This document shows positions 27,467-36,515 of a DNA stretch of 64,000 nucleotides, one piece after another. Source of the DNA: Sphingobium sp. CECT 9361. Lineage in GTDB: Bacteria; Pseudomonadota; Alphaproteobacteria; Sphingomonadales; Sphingomonadaceae. A program made the translations under genes and the position numbers. The stretch is from positions 148,737 to 212,736 of the forward strand of contig NZ_CAKKNC010000007.1 in NCBI RefSeq assembly GCF_918741285.1, in the 5' to 3' direction. The first letter of the stretch is position 1; every line of letters begins with the position of its first letter. The notes beneath the pieces are model-generated. The model saw only the letters and a program-made list of their open reading frames with translations, did no database searches and had not been told where the DNA came from.

Positions 27467-28435
27467 TCAGTCTGGCTTGGCTGTCTGGGAAAGGGCGGCG
27501 CTCATATCCGCCATCACCGCGCCTCTTTGGCCCAAAGGACGCTCCCGCCCCGTCGTGGTATCATGCGCTGTCTGCCGTTCGGTTTCGGCATTGATCAAGC
27601 CGCCGATCAAAATCGCATAAGCCGACACGTAAAGCCACATGAGCAACACGACCACGGCACCCAAGGAGCCGTAAGTCGCATCGTAATCGCCGAATCTGGA
27701 GGCATATATGCCGAAGCCCAAAGTCGCCACCAACCACAGGATCGTGGCGACAACTGAGCCGACGCTCAGCCATTCCCATCGCGCATCCGAACGATCCGGC
27801 GCGAAGCGATACATGGAACCTATGGTAAAACAACATAGCGTTCCGGCGGCGAGCCAGGTCAACAGCTTGACGACCAGCACGCCTATCGGCCCCGTTCCGA
27901 TCAGGAGATCGCGGGCATAGCCCATCATTGTGGCCGCGATGACGCCGACGATCCCGATCATGACTGCGCCGACAATCAGCATTGCCGACGTCGCCGTACC
28001 ACGGATGATTCCCCGGCGATCACGCTCTTCGTAGATCACATTAAGAGCCGTAATGAGCGCGCCCGATGCCCGCGTTGCACCGTATATCGATACAAGCAGA
28101 GCAGTCAGCAGGCCGAGGCCTTTCTGGCTCGCAGCCGCCGTGGTCAGGTTAATCAACTGCTCATATATGAGGCGCGCAGCATCGGCGGGAACGAGGTCGA
28201 TGATCATTTTCATATGCTGACCGACCGTTGCCGGATCGGCAATCAGCCCGTAGCTCATGACCAATGCGCCCAAGAGTGGCACGAACGAAAGGAAGGCGTA
28301 GAATGCTACGCCCGCCGACATCAGGCTAAGGTTATGTTCGCCGTTATTGACCCAGACACGGCCCAGTATCGCGCGCCATGCAGCGCGCGGCAGTTCGCGG
28401 GGCGACCGGGCGGCAACGCCCGTCCCTCCACTCAC
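27467..28435 (-). CDS. YihY/BrkB-family integral membrane protein
   Basis: A 322-residue membrane protein with about six transmembrane helices, formerly misnamed ribonuclease BN. The family pattern SLMSAGVAFYAFLSFVPLL near the N-terminus and YGSLGAVVVLLMWLYVSAYAILIGG near the C-terminus is clear. Its role is unknown. The start is GTG and overlaps the stop codon of the upstream 96-residue gene by four bases (GTGA), so the two are translationally coupled. Confidence 0.9.
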   Translation of the reverse strand: MSGGTGVAARSPRELPRAAWRAILGRVWVNNGEHNLSLMSAGVAFYAFLSFVPLLGALVMSYGLIADPATVGQHMKMIIDLVPADAARLIYEQLINLTTAAASQKGLGLLTALLVSIYGATRASGALITALNVIYEERDRRGIIRGTATSAMLIVGAVMIGIVGVIAATMMGYARDLLIGTGPIGVLVVKLLTWLAAGTLCCFTIGSMYRFAPDRSDARWEWLSVGSVVATILWLVATLGFGIYASRFGDYDATYGSLGAVVVLLMWLYVSAYAILIGGLINAETERQTAHDTTTGRERPLGQRGAVMADMSAALSQTAKPD

Positions 28436-28722
28436 GCCTGATCGGGGATGCGGCTGGGTTCGGTCACGGGCTTCGAGCCGGGCTCAACCAACCCATCAGA
28501 GATCGCCGTCGTGCGCGGCCCCTTGACGTCGATTTCCTCTTTCTTCGCAAGCATCTTCTTGGCCGCATAGGCCCCACCAACCATCATGGCAGTGAGCGGC
28601 CAGCGCACGACGGCGCGGGCGGCAAGCGCACCGGCGGCAACACCGATCAGGCCGTACTTATTTGAGGCACCCGCTACGCGCGCACCGACGACGGTCGCTG
28701 CCAATTTGGTAATCGTTCCCAT
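28432..28722 (-). CDS. Small protein with hydrophobic glycine/alanine-rich segments
   Basis: A 96-residue protein with hydrophobic, Gly/Ala-rich stretches (GLIGVAAGALAARAV and PLTAMMVGGAYAA) and a polar, charged C-terminal third. It resembles small hypothetical membrane-associated proteins of sphingomonads, and no domain is recognised. It overlaps the YihY-family gene by four bases and probably shares its transcript. Confidence 0.7.
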   Translation of the reverse strand: MGTITKLAATVVGARVAGASNKYGLIGVAAGALAARAVVRWPLTAMMVGGAYAAKKMLAKKEEIDVKGPRTTAISDGLVEPGSKPVTEPSRIPDQA

Positions 28723-28809
28723 GTGTCAAACCCCTGTTTCCGTTGCATGATTAATGCGGCAACAGGGGAAGCGGTTCCGGCCAGAAGGGATTAAACTGAC
28801 TGCGCGAAA

Positions 28810-31800
28810 TCAATAGTCCTTCGAATAGCGCACATTGACCGAAGTGCCGACCGCGCCGCCCGTCTGAGACAAGACGCTGAGCGCCTTCGACAATGCCACT
28901 TCCAGCTGCGTGGAGGCAAAGCCGCGCGCATCGGTGATGATCTCCACATAGACATTGTTGGTCAGATACTGCCCGGCGGCCAGCGAAGTGCCGCGCCCAC
29001 TGGCCTTGTCCGCGCCCAATATCCGCAACCGGTCGATACCAGAGGCGCCTTGCAACTTGCCGAGCGGATTGAGCCCGCCGCCGCTGCCGCGCAAACCGTT
29101 GAGCGCGGCGGCCAACTGGATCGCCTGTGTTGGAGACAGGTTGGCGACATTGCTGCCGAACAGGATGCGCGAAAGCACTTCGTCCTGCGGCAGGCTGGGT
29201 GTCGAGGTGAACCCGATCTGCGGGTTTTGTGCGGTCCCGGTGACATTCAGGATCGCGTTGACGTTCTCTACAGTGGTGCTGGCTGAAATGTTAATGGTGG
29301 GGTTCATCAGATCATTGCTGTTGAAGGTGATCCGGCCGCGATCGAGTTCGAAGCGCTTGCCCGAAAAGCTGTAGGTGCCGCGGATAACATCCAGCGACCC
29401 GGTAACACGCGGTGCAGCCGTCGTACCCGTGATGCGCAGATCGGTTTCCCATTCGGATTCCAGGCCCATGCCGGTCACGAATATCTGATTATCCGCCCGC
29501 ACGCGGATGTTAAGCTTGAACAGGCTGGGCGCGGAGGCGGTCTGCGGCCGCGCTCCCGGCACAGGCAACGCTTCGCCCTTGCGACGGACGCCCTTGAGTT
29601 CCCGCACTTCTGCGCCGCCCTGCCGGATGATTTGATAGCGCAATTCGGGCAACGTCAGTTCGCCTGCGACCAGCGCGCCGTCCGCGGCACTGTTCGTCAC
29701 TGCCAGATTGCCGCTGACCACCGTGCCCAAGGCATCGCTACGCGCCAGTCGTGCGCGGTCCAAGAGGATTTTGATATTCATGGGGAAGCCGTTTGCTGAC
29801 GACAGGCTTACCGTGCCGCTCGCCTGAACCGTGCCTTCGCCGGCCCGTCCGCTGAATTGGCGGATTTCCAGCCGGTCGTTGGTGAACCGCCCATCAAGGC
29901 GCATGTTCGTGACCTGCGTGCCGAAGGTTTCGTTTTCATAGGTCAGCGCATTGGCGCGAACGAGGCCGTTAAAGCGCGGATTGTCTGCCCGGCCGCTGAA
30001 GTCTGCCGCCACGGCGATGCCGCCGGTCAGTTGTTGATCCGCCTGTCCCGCCAGAGAGAACAGCACGTCGGCTGGCCCATTGTAGCGAATGCCGCCACTC
30101 AAAGGTGCCGCCATAAGCCGCTCCATCCAGCTCCTCGAACCGGAGGGAGGTTGCATCGTCAGCACCACGCGACCGAGCGCCGTGCCATTGCGGCGAATGA
30201 GTGCGCGGACATCCGCGCCGCTCGGCAACAGCTTGCCCTGCACGCTGATCGCTACAGGCTCCGAAACAGCGGTCAGGCTGGAACGGGTGAAGTTGCTGAT
30301 CGCGAGTTGCGTCGTTGCGGTGGGGAAGGCGTTGCCCGTCTGTGCAAAGTCCAGCGTGCCGGTCGCCTTGCCGCCGATCCCGAGCCCCGGCGCGAAGATG
30401 TTGGCGATGGCGAGGTCGAAATCCTTCATCCGTGCCTGCAGGCTCGTCCGGTCGCCAAAGCGGCCCGCCATATCGACATTGCCCTGCGGTAGCACCAGCG
30501 TTGTCGGCTCCAGACGATAGCCGCCTGTCTCGCCGCGAATAATGGCAGGTTTGACCAACCGGAAGGCGATACGATCCGCCGTGCCTTTCAGGGCCACCGC
30601 GTAAAGATTGGGACGGAGCGCAGCGTTCATCGCGAGCGTGAAGGGTACGCCACTGCTGCCCGATGCGACCAGTTGTGCCGTGCCGCGACCGCCGCGGTAG
30701 TTCACCTTACCGCGCGCCTGACGGACGACATAATCGCCATAGGCAGTGTTCGCCAGTTGGACGTCGGCCACCATCTGTGGCGTATCGTACAGCAGGATCG
30801 AGGCGTTCACGATGGCGCGCCCGATGACAATATTAAGATCGCCCGGCAATTTCGCATTGCTGGCAGTGGCCTTCACATCGACGCTTTGCGTTCCGCTGGC
30901 GTTGGCGAGTTGTACGGTTCCGGCAATGCCGGACCCGTTCAGGCGCAATTGCCCCATAAACGGTCCGGCGGCGGCCTGTTGCAGTGTGCCGGAAAAGTCG
31001 ACACCTGCAAACCGTCCGCGCGTGATATCGATGGTGAGCGGACCGCGCGCCGTGCGGATAAGGACATTGGCGAAGAAAGGCCCATAAGGGGAGCCGCCGG
31101 TCGCTTCCAGCCGATAGCCTGCCGCCTCGCCATTCAGCTTTGCCACAACGTCCGTGAGTTGCACGCCGACATTGGGCCGCGCCGCGCGCAATACGGCTTG
31201 CGGACGGTCAACCGTTCCGCGCACCGTGAGCGCAAGCGGACCATATTGCCGGGAGCTGGCTGCCGCAACGAACGCCAATGTTCCATCGGCATTATAGCGG
31301 CCTGAACCGGACAGGATCGTGAAATTGGGTGCACCGCCCTTCAGGTCGGCAAGCGTGAATGCCCCCTCCGGCGTCATGCCGATCCGCCCCGAGAGCAGCG
31401 CATTGCCGCCGAGGAAATCGCGGACCGATGCCTTTTCCCACCGTGCCGTGCGTACGCCGAAGCGCCCGGACAGTCCGAAGCCGCCTTTGGCACCCGGCAC
31501 CAGCTTTACGTCGGTCGTCAGGTTGACGATGCCCACGCCATCGATACGGTAATCGTTGACGCGCCCTTTCAGCGCACCGCGATACAGCCCATTGGGCAAG
31601 TCCGCGATCCCGATGGCGGTCGCATCGACCTTGTCGCTGTCGATCTTCAGATTGTCGCTGATGAGCTTGCCAGAGGCATAAGCGAAGTCGCCCTTCACGC
31701 GCAGGTTCTGAAGCAAACCACCGGCGGCTGCATTCAGGCCCGTTACGCGACGCGCCTGAGCATTCACGGGAATGCGGATACGGTCGGCGTCGATGACCGC

Positions 31801-33006
31801 GCGGCCCGATGCCCGCAATCCTTCGATCCCGGTTGCGTCGAAAGCGATCTGCGCTGCTGTCAGGTCGTAATCCATAAACGGCGTGGCGAACGGTCCGTCC
31901 AGCGTTACCGATGCGCGCACGTCGCGTCCGCGTACATTCTCCATGATCGCGCCGGGAGTTAGCAACTGCGCGTCGATCTTCAACGCGCCGAAGCGACTGC
32001 TGGCTAGGTCAATCAGACCATTGGCCGTTGCCCGCAGCGCGCTCGACTGCATGGCAGCACGAAGCGTGACGCGCCGTTCGGCCAGCGTCGCGGTCATGTC
32101 GAGGGCGAGCGCAGGGGACGTTAGCCGCTGTACTGGCCCTTCCATGATGAGGCCGGGCTGCAACGGCCCCTTGGCGGCGAACGTCCCGTTGCGGGCGTCC
32201 AGAGCAATATTTGCTATGTTGCCCTTGCGTGAGGTGGCGAGCAATTGCCCCTTCCATGCTTGCCAGCTTCCTTTGCCGTCCAGTCGTACGGTCAAAGCTT
32301 CGGTGAGGCCCGCCATGCTGGCGACCAGACCGCCTGCGGGGGCATTGAGCGTTCCCGCCATCGACAGTCTGTTTTCGCTCGGCACTGCGTCCAGTGACGC
32401 GCGGAGACGGTCGCCACTGTCGGCGCGCGCGTCTGCGGTGATCTGTGCACGGCCATCGGCGATGTGCGTCGCGCCGTCGATAGAGGCGATGCGCCGTGCA
32501 CCCGCGACACCGCGGGCAAGGATCAGCTTGTCGATCTTCAGCCGATCGATGTCGATGTCGAGATCGGGCAGCAGCGGCGCGTTGGGATCGGTCGGCGTCT
32601 CATTGAACACCGGCGTCCGCGCGACAACGATCAGCGGCGAAGTCACGCTGCGCACATCGATGTGGCTACGCAGATACTGGAAGGGGCTCCACGCCACGCG
32701 GACTTCCGGGCTGACAGCGAACACGCCCTTGGTATCGCGCAGGATAAGGTCGTGAATGACCATGTCGCCATAGATGGACCCGTCGATTCGGCCCATGTCG
32801 ATGGCCATTCCGGATTCCAGCTTCAGCGCCTGAATCTGGCTGACGAGAAAGCGTTTACCCGGTGACGTGTTCAGCCCAAGCAGCAATAAGCCGATGAGCA
32901 AAACCAGTCCGATCAGGACTGCGCCAATGCCCAGCGCAACTTTACGAACCGGAAACCGGCGCTTTTCAGGCTGCGGGGCGGCCACGCTGGTGTCGTCTTC
33001 CGCCAT
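28810..33006 (-). CDS. tamB: Translocation and assembly module subunit TamB
   Basis: A 1398-residue AsmA-like bridging protein, anchored in the inner membrane by one helix (residues about 26-48) and spanning the periplasm as a long beta-groove. TamB works with TamA in outer-membrane protein insertion and in phospholipid transport to the outer membrane. The C-terminal DUF490/TamB domain is intact, with ASTTVENVNAILNVTGTAQN and EVLSRILFG...LSPTQAIQLA. The start codon shares one base with the tamA stop (TGATG), so the pair is coupled. Confidence 0.95.
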   Translation of the reverse strand: MAEDDTSVAAPQPEKRRFPVRKVALGIGAVLIGLVLLIGLLLLGLNTSPGKRFLVSQIQALKLESGMAIDMGRIDGSIYGDMVIHDLILRDTKGVFAVSPEVRVAWSPFQYLRSHIDVRSVTSPLIVVARTPVFNETPTDPNAPLLPDLDIDIDRLKIDKLILARGVAGARRIASIDGATHIADGRAQITADARADSGDRLRASLDAVPSENRLSMAGTLNAPAGGLVASMAGLTEALTVRLDGKGSWQAWKGQLLATSRKGNIANIALDARNGTFAAKGPLQPGLIMEGPVQRLTSPALALDMTATLAERRVTLRAAMQSSALRATANGLIDLASSRFGALKIDAQLLTPGAIMENVRGRDVRASVTLDGPFATPFMDYDLTAAQIAFDATGIEGLRASGRAVIDADRIRIPVNAQARRVTGLNAAAGGLLQNLRVKGDFAYASGKLISDNLKIDSDKVDATAIGIADLPNGLYRGALKGRVNDYRIDGVGIVNLTTDVKLVPGAKGGFGLSGRFGVRTARWEKASVRDFLGGNALLSGRIGMTPEGAFTLADLKGGAPNFTILSGSGRYNADGTLAFVAAASSRQYGPLALTVRGTVDRPQAVLRAARPNVGVQLTDVVAKLNGEAAGYRLEATGGSPYGPFFANVLIRTARGPLTIDITRGRFAGVDFSGTLQQAAAGPFMGQLRLNGSGIAGTVQLANASGTQSVDVKATASNAKLPGDLNIVIGRAIVNASILLYDTPQMVADVQLANTAYGDYVVRQARGKVNYRGGRGTAQLVASGSSGVPFTLAMNAALRPNLYAVALKGTADRIAFRLVKPAIIRGETGGYRLEPTTLVLPQGNVDMAGRFGDRTSLQARMKDFDLAIANIFAPGLGIGGKATGTLDFAQTGNAFPTATTQLAISNFTRSSLTAVSEPVAISVQGKLLPSGADVRALIRRNGTALGRVVLTMQPPSGSRSWMERLMAAPLSGGIRYNGPADVLFSLAGQADQQLTGGIAVAADFSGRADNPRFNGLVRANALTYENETFGTQVTNMRLDGRFTNDRLEIRQFSGRAGEGTVQASGTVSLSSANGFPMNIKILLDRARLARSDALGTVVSGNLAVTNSAADGALVAGELTLPELRYQIIRQGGAEVRELKGVRRKGEALPVPGARPQTASAPSLFKLNIRVRADNQIFVTGMGLESEWETDLRITGTTAAPRVTGSLDVIRGTYSFSGKRFELDRGRITFNSNDLMNPTINISASTTVENVNAILNVTGTAQNPQIGFTSTPSLPQDEVLSRILFGSNVANLSPTQAIQLAAALNGLRGSGGGLNPLGKLQGASGIDRLRILGADKASGRGTSLAAGQYLTNNVYVEIITDARGFASTQLEVALSKALSVLSQTGGAVGTSVNVRYSKDY

Positions 33007-35120
33007 CAGAATGCCTGCCCGATGCCGATATAGATTGCGACCTTCGACTCACCCGGTTGCCGGTTGAGCGGCATCGCTATGTCGGCGCGGAACGGCCCGA
33101 AATTGGTGTAGAAGCGGCCGCCGATGCCTGCGCCAAAGCGAATATTGGAAAAGCTGGGAGTCGATCCTTCGTACACTTGACCTGCGTCAACAAACGGCAC
33201 GATCCCGAAATTGCCGAAGCGATAGCGTGCCTCCAGTGCGAATTCGTTGACCGAGCGACCGCCGATGGGATCGTTGTTCGCGTCCTTCGGGCCGAGCTGC
33301 TGGAAGCCGAAGCCGCGCACCGATCCGCCGCCGCCTGCGTAAAGGCGCCGTGACGGTGCAATGTCGTCGCGCGCTGCACCGGCAATCGTGCCGACCCGCG
33401 TGCGACCGGCAATCACCAGACTGTCGGAAACCGGATAATAACCCGACACGTCCAAACTGGCGCGCGCATAGGGCGACACGCCGCCTTGCAGTGAGGCCTC
33501 CGGAGAAATGCGCAAGTTTACGCGGAAGCCCTTGGTAGGATTGAGCAAATCGTCCGATCGGTCATAGCCCAATTGCCCCGGCAGTGCGCCGATGAAATAG
33601 GTCAGCCGCTTGCTGTCCCCCGTATCCAGATTAAGGGTCGTTTCATTTGAGGCAAGAATTTCAAAGCCATAGGACCATGTCCACCGCTTCTGGAAGATGG
33701 GCGTCGAGACGCGCGAAATGCTGCCCGCAACGGTCGCGGTGAACGCTTCATAGGCTGCGTAGTCCTGCCGGTTAATCCCGATAGACGCCTGCACCGTACG
33801 GTCGCGCCTGCCTGCATTGGACCGACGGAAGGTGCCGGACACGCCCTGCTCCTGCGTTCCTGCGATGACGTTGCCGATTAGCGCGCCTTCGGGCGGGAAG
33901 AGGTTGCGGTGTGTCCAGCTTGCTTCCGCGCGGAACCCCTGCCCCGTGCCATAACCTGCATCGCCCGCCAGCGTCCGCGCGGGTCCGGCGTCTTGCTCCA
34001 CCTGCATATCGACATATTCGGTGCCGTCTGGCGCGATCTGCCCGGTGCGCACCGGTTCGACCGATACGCTGGAGAACAGGCTGGTGGCGACCAAGGCGCG
34101 GCGCAGATCGTCGACCTTGCGGCTGTCATAGAGGTCGCCCTGGTCGAACCGCGCGATGACGCCGATATGCTCCGCGTCGAAGGCTTGCTTGCCGCTGGTG
34201 GTGATCGTGCGGAAGGTGCTGCGCGGGCCGGTATCGACGGGCAAGGTATAGTCACCCGTCAGCGTCACGCCATCGAGCACGATGTCGCGCTCGCCCAGCT
34301 TGACGAAGGGATAGCCATTTTGCGGCAGGGTCAGGCTGACATTCGCCTCAGCCGCTTCCACCCGCACTGTCTCAATCGGATCGCCGGTCTTGAGCGGCAG
34401 GTTGTCACGAATCAGGTTGGGCGGCGTCGTGGGCTGCGCCGTAATGACGATTTCGCCGAGCGTATATTGTTTGCCGGGCACCACGGTAACGACGGCTTTC
34501 AAGGCCCGGTTTGCTGGCCCACCATCCGCAGAGGCCGACTGCTCCAGGGAGCTAAGTGCCGTGCCATCATAATAGCCCGCCGAGCGCAGCAGCCGTAGAG
34601 CAAGCGCCTCATCCTCCCGCGCACGCGCCTGCACCATCGCTGCAGTGTCGGCTTTTCCATTGCCATCTTCCAGCGCCGAAAGCGCTTTGAACTCATCCGC
34701 CAGCCCGGTATTTTCGAACCCTTCAACCGCGACGCTATAGCGCACGGAAGACGGCGTGTCGGTGGCCGCATCCGCCGCAACAGTCACTGGTACGACATCG
34801 AACCCTTCGAGCGGGGCGAGCGGTTGAGCCAGTTCGGTATCGACCGGCGTGGGTGTTACGGGAGGAAGTTCTGTAGCGCGTTCGGCAGGCGCGGACTGAT
34901 CCATGAAGGTTTCGATGGACGTCAGCGGCGCGTTGGGATCTTCATCGACCTGAGGAAGCTGCGCCTCGAAACTCTTGTCGTCTATAATGTCAGGCGGCGT
35001 TTCGCTCGCGGGTGCGGTTGCTGCAGGTGCCTGCTGCGAAACCTGTGCGCTTATCGCATGAGGGAAAGTGCAAACCGCCGAAGCAATATAAAGCCCTTTA
35101 ACGGCAGTCTTAACCCGCAT
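33006..35120 (-). CDS. tamA: Translocation and assembly module subunit TamA (Omp85 family)
   Basis: A 704-residue Omp85 outer-membrane protein. A signal peptide (MRVKTAVKGLYIASAVC..., cleaved near AISAQ) is followed by a proline-rich low-complexity stretch, POTRA domains (for example VVPGKQYTLGEIVITAQ) and a 16-stranded barrel with the Omp85 sequences RLYAGGGGSVRGFGFQQLGP and FVDAGQVYEG. The ATG at 35120 is chosen because it places the signal peptide at the N-terminus; an open frame extends upstream to 35249. The unusually long region before the first POTRA domain is lineage-specific. Confidence 0.93.
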   Translation of the reverse strand: MRVKTAVKGLYIASAVCTFPHAISAQVSQQAPAATAPASETPPDIIDDKSFEAQLPQVDEDPNAPLTSIETFMDQSAPAERATELPPVTPTPVDTELAQPLAPLEGFDVVPVTVAADAATDTPSSVRYSVAVEGFENTGLADEFKALSALEDGNGKADTAAMVQARAREDEALALRLLRSAGYYDGTALSSLEQSASADGGPANRALKAVVTVVPGKQYTLGEIVITAQPTTPPNLIRDNLPLKTGDPIETVRVEAAEANVSLTLPQNGYPFVKLGERDIVLDGVTLTGDYTLPVDTGPRSTFRTITTSGKQAFDAEHIGVIARFDQGDLYDSRKVDDLRRALVATSLFSSVSVEPVRTGQIAPDGTEYVDMQVEQDAGPARTLAGDAGYGTGQGFRAEASWTHRNLFPPEGALIGNVIAGTQEQGVSGTFRRSNAGRRDRTVQASIGINRQDYAAYEAFTATVAGSISRVSTPIFQKRWTWSYGFEILASNETTLNLDTGDSKRLTYFIGALPGQLGYDRSDDLLNPTKGFRVNLRISPEASLQGGVSPYARASLDVSGYYPVSDSLVIAGRTRVGTIAGAARDDIAPSRRLYAGGGGSVRGFGFQQLGPKDANNDPIGGRSVNEFALEARYRFGNFGIVPFVDAGQVYEGSTPSFSNIRFGAGIGGRFYTNFGPFRADIAMPLNRQPGESKVAIYIGIGQAF

Positions 35121-35283
35121 AATTTCCGTCGAACCCCCTTGCCGATGCAATGCATCGGGTAGCGATCCCAATGGCAATGCGGCAACAACACTCGACAAGA
35201 GACGCCTTGATAGCGGGATTGTTCCGCCATCAAGGAACCGAAGGGTCAAATATTTGAATTGGCTTGAATTTTGGAAAACGAGA

Positions 35284-36387
35284 TCAGGGGATTGCGGATG
35301 TCCCGGGGACAGGATCGGCCAAGGCCTCCTGCTTGCGCGCGCGCTGCTCCGTCATGATCTGCCATCCTGTGACGAACAAAGCGCCGGCCATTGGCCCGAC
35401 GACGATCCCGGTAAGACCGGCGATCTCGATCCCGCCCAATGTGGTCACCAACACCAGCCAGTCTGGAATACCAGCATCGCGCCCAACCAGCATGGGTCGC
35501 AGGAGATTGTCGGCCAGGCCGATCACCACCACGCCTGACGCGATGACGACGACGGCCTGCCATATCGCGCCGGTCGCGAACAGATAGACCGCCACCGGCG
35601 CCCAGATAATCGCAGGGCCAATGGCGGGCAACAATGCTGCGATAGCCATCAACATGCCCCAAAGCAGCGCGGCGGGCAGTCCGACGATCCAGAACGTCAC
35701 CGCGCCAAGCGCACCCTGCGCCAACGCCACAAGACCCGAGCCTTTAAGGGTGGCACGCACCACGGCGCAGAATTTCTCCGCCAATCGATCGGCAATGGAG
35801 GGGTTCAGCGGCAGCGCCCGAACAATGGTTGGCCCCAGCCGGTCGCCATCGCGCAACAGGAAGAAAGTGACGTACAATCCCACCGCAAAGGCCAGCAGAA
35901 ATGCGGCCGCATTGGCCCCGATTGACAGCGCCTGACGCGCAATCATACTGACGCTGTTGCTGACTGCCTGAGAGATCCGGGCCTGCGCCATTTCGAAGCT
36001 GCCAAAGCCGGAGGTATCCAGCATGCGCCGTAGACGGAGCGGCAGGGCATCGCGTACCTGCTGGAAATAGGATGCAAAATTGATTTGTCCACTGCGCATC
36101 TGTTCATAGACGCCTGCCGCCTGATCGACCACCAGACTGGCGATGATCAATGCCGGGATGACCACCGCTACAGTGATGATCAACAAGGTCAGGGCCGCCG
36201 CCATATTCCGTCGGTCCGGCCACCGTTCCAGCAATATCTGAAACAGCGGCTGGAACAGCAATGCTGCAAGCAAGGCCCAAAACAGCGCACCGAGATATGG
36301 CGTGACGATCCACAAAAGGCCGAGCGAAGCGAGGGCAAGGAACAGCACGAAACCGCCATTTTCCACGCGCTGTCTGGCAATAGGCAT
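35284..36387 (-). CDS. AI-2E-family (TqsA/PerM-type) permease
   Basis: A 367-residue inner-membrane protein with about eight transmembrane helices, of the AI-2E transporter family (TqsA, PerM, YdiK). The conserved C-terminal block with VVVIGLADNLLRPMLVGRDAGIPD and GGIEIAGLTGIVVGPMAGAL is present. The family includes autoinducer-2 exporters and Na+/H+ antiporters, so the substrate is uncertain. The ATG at 36387 is preferred because the upstream in-frame start at 36402 is TTG. Confidence 0.9.
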   Translation of the reverse strand: MPIARQRVENGGFVLFLALASLGLLWIVTPYLGALFWALLAALLFQPLFQILLERWPDRRNMAAALTLLIITVAVVIPALIIASLVVDQAAGVYEQMRSGQINFASYFQQVRDALPLRLRRMLDTSGFGSFEMAQARISQAVSNSVSMIARQALSIGANAAAFLLAFAVGLYVTFFLLRDGDRLGPTIVRALPLNPSIADRLAEKFCAVVRATLKGSGLVALAQGALGAVTFWIVGLPAALLWGMLMAIAALLPAIGPAIIWAPVAVYLFATGAIWQAVVVIASGVVVIGLADNLLRPMLVGRDAGIPDWLVLVTTLGGIEIAGLTGIVVGPMAGALFVTGWQIMTEQRARKQEALADPVPGTSAIP

Positions 36388-36472
36388 CTCGGTCGCTTTC
36401 AAAAGATCGGGGTATTGCCACGGCGGCAGACGGGAATGCTAAACCCCCATGACCGGGATCGGTTGCGGCTTC

Positions 36473-36489
36473 GGACGATATAATCGTCC
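36473..36489. promoter_or_regulatory. 17-bp palindrome between glmS and the AI-2E-family gene
   Basis: GGACGAT, three bases, ATCGTCC form a perfect 7-bp dyad, 27 bases beyond the glmS stop codon and about 85 bases ahead of the AI-2E-family start. No T-run follows on either strand. It could be an operator or a simple transcript-end hairpin. Confidence 0.3.
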
Positions 36490-36515
36490 AGCACCGCCCC
36501 GGCCTGCGGGCTTTC

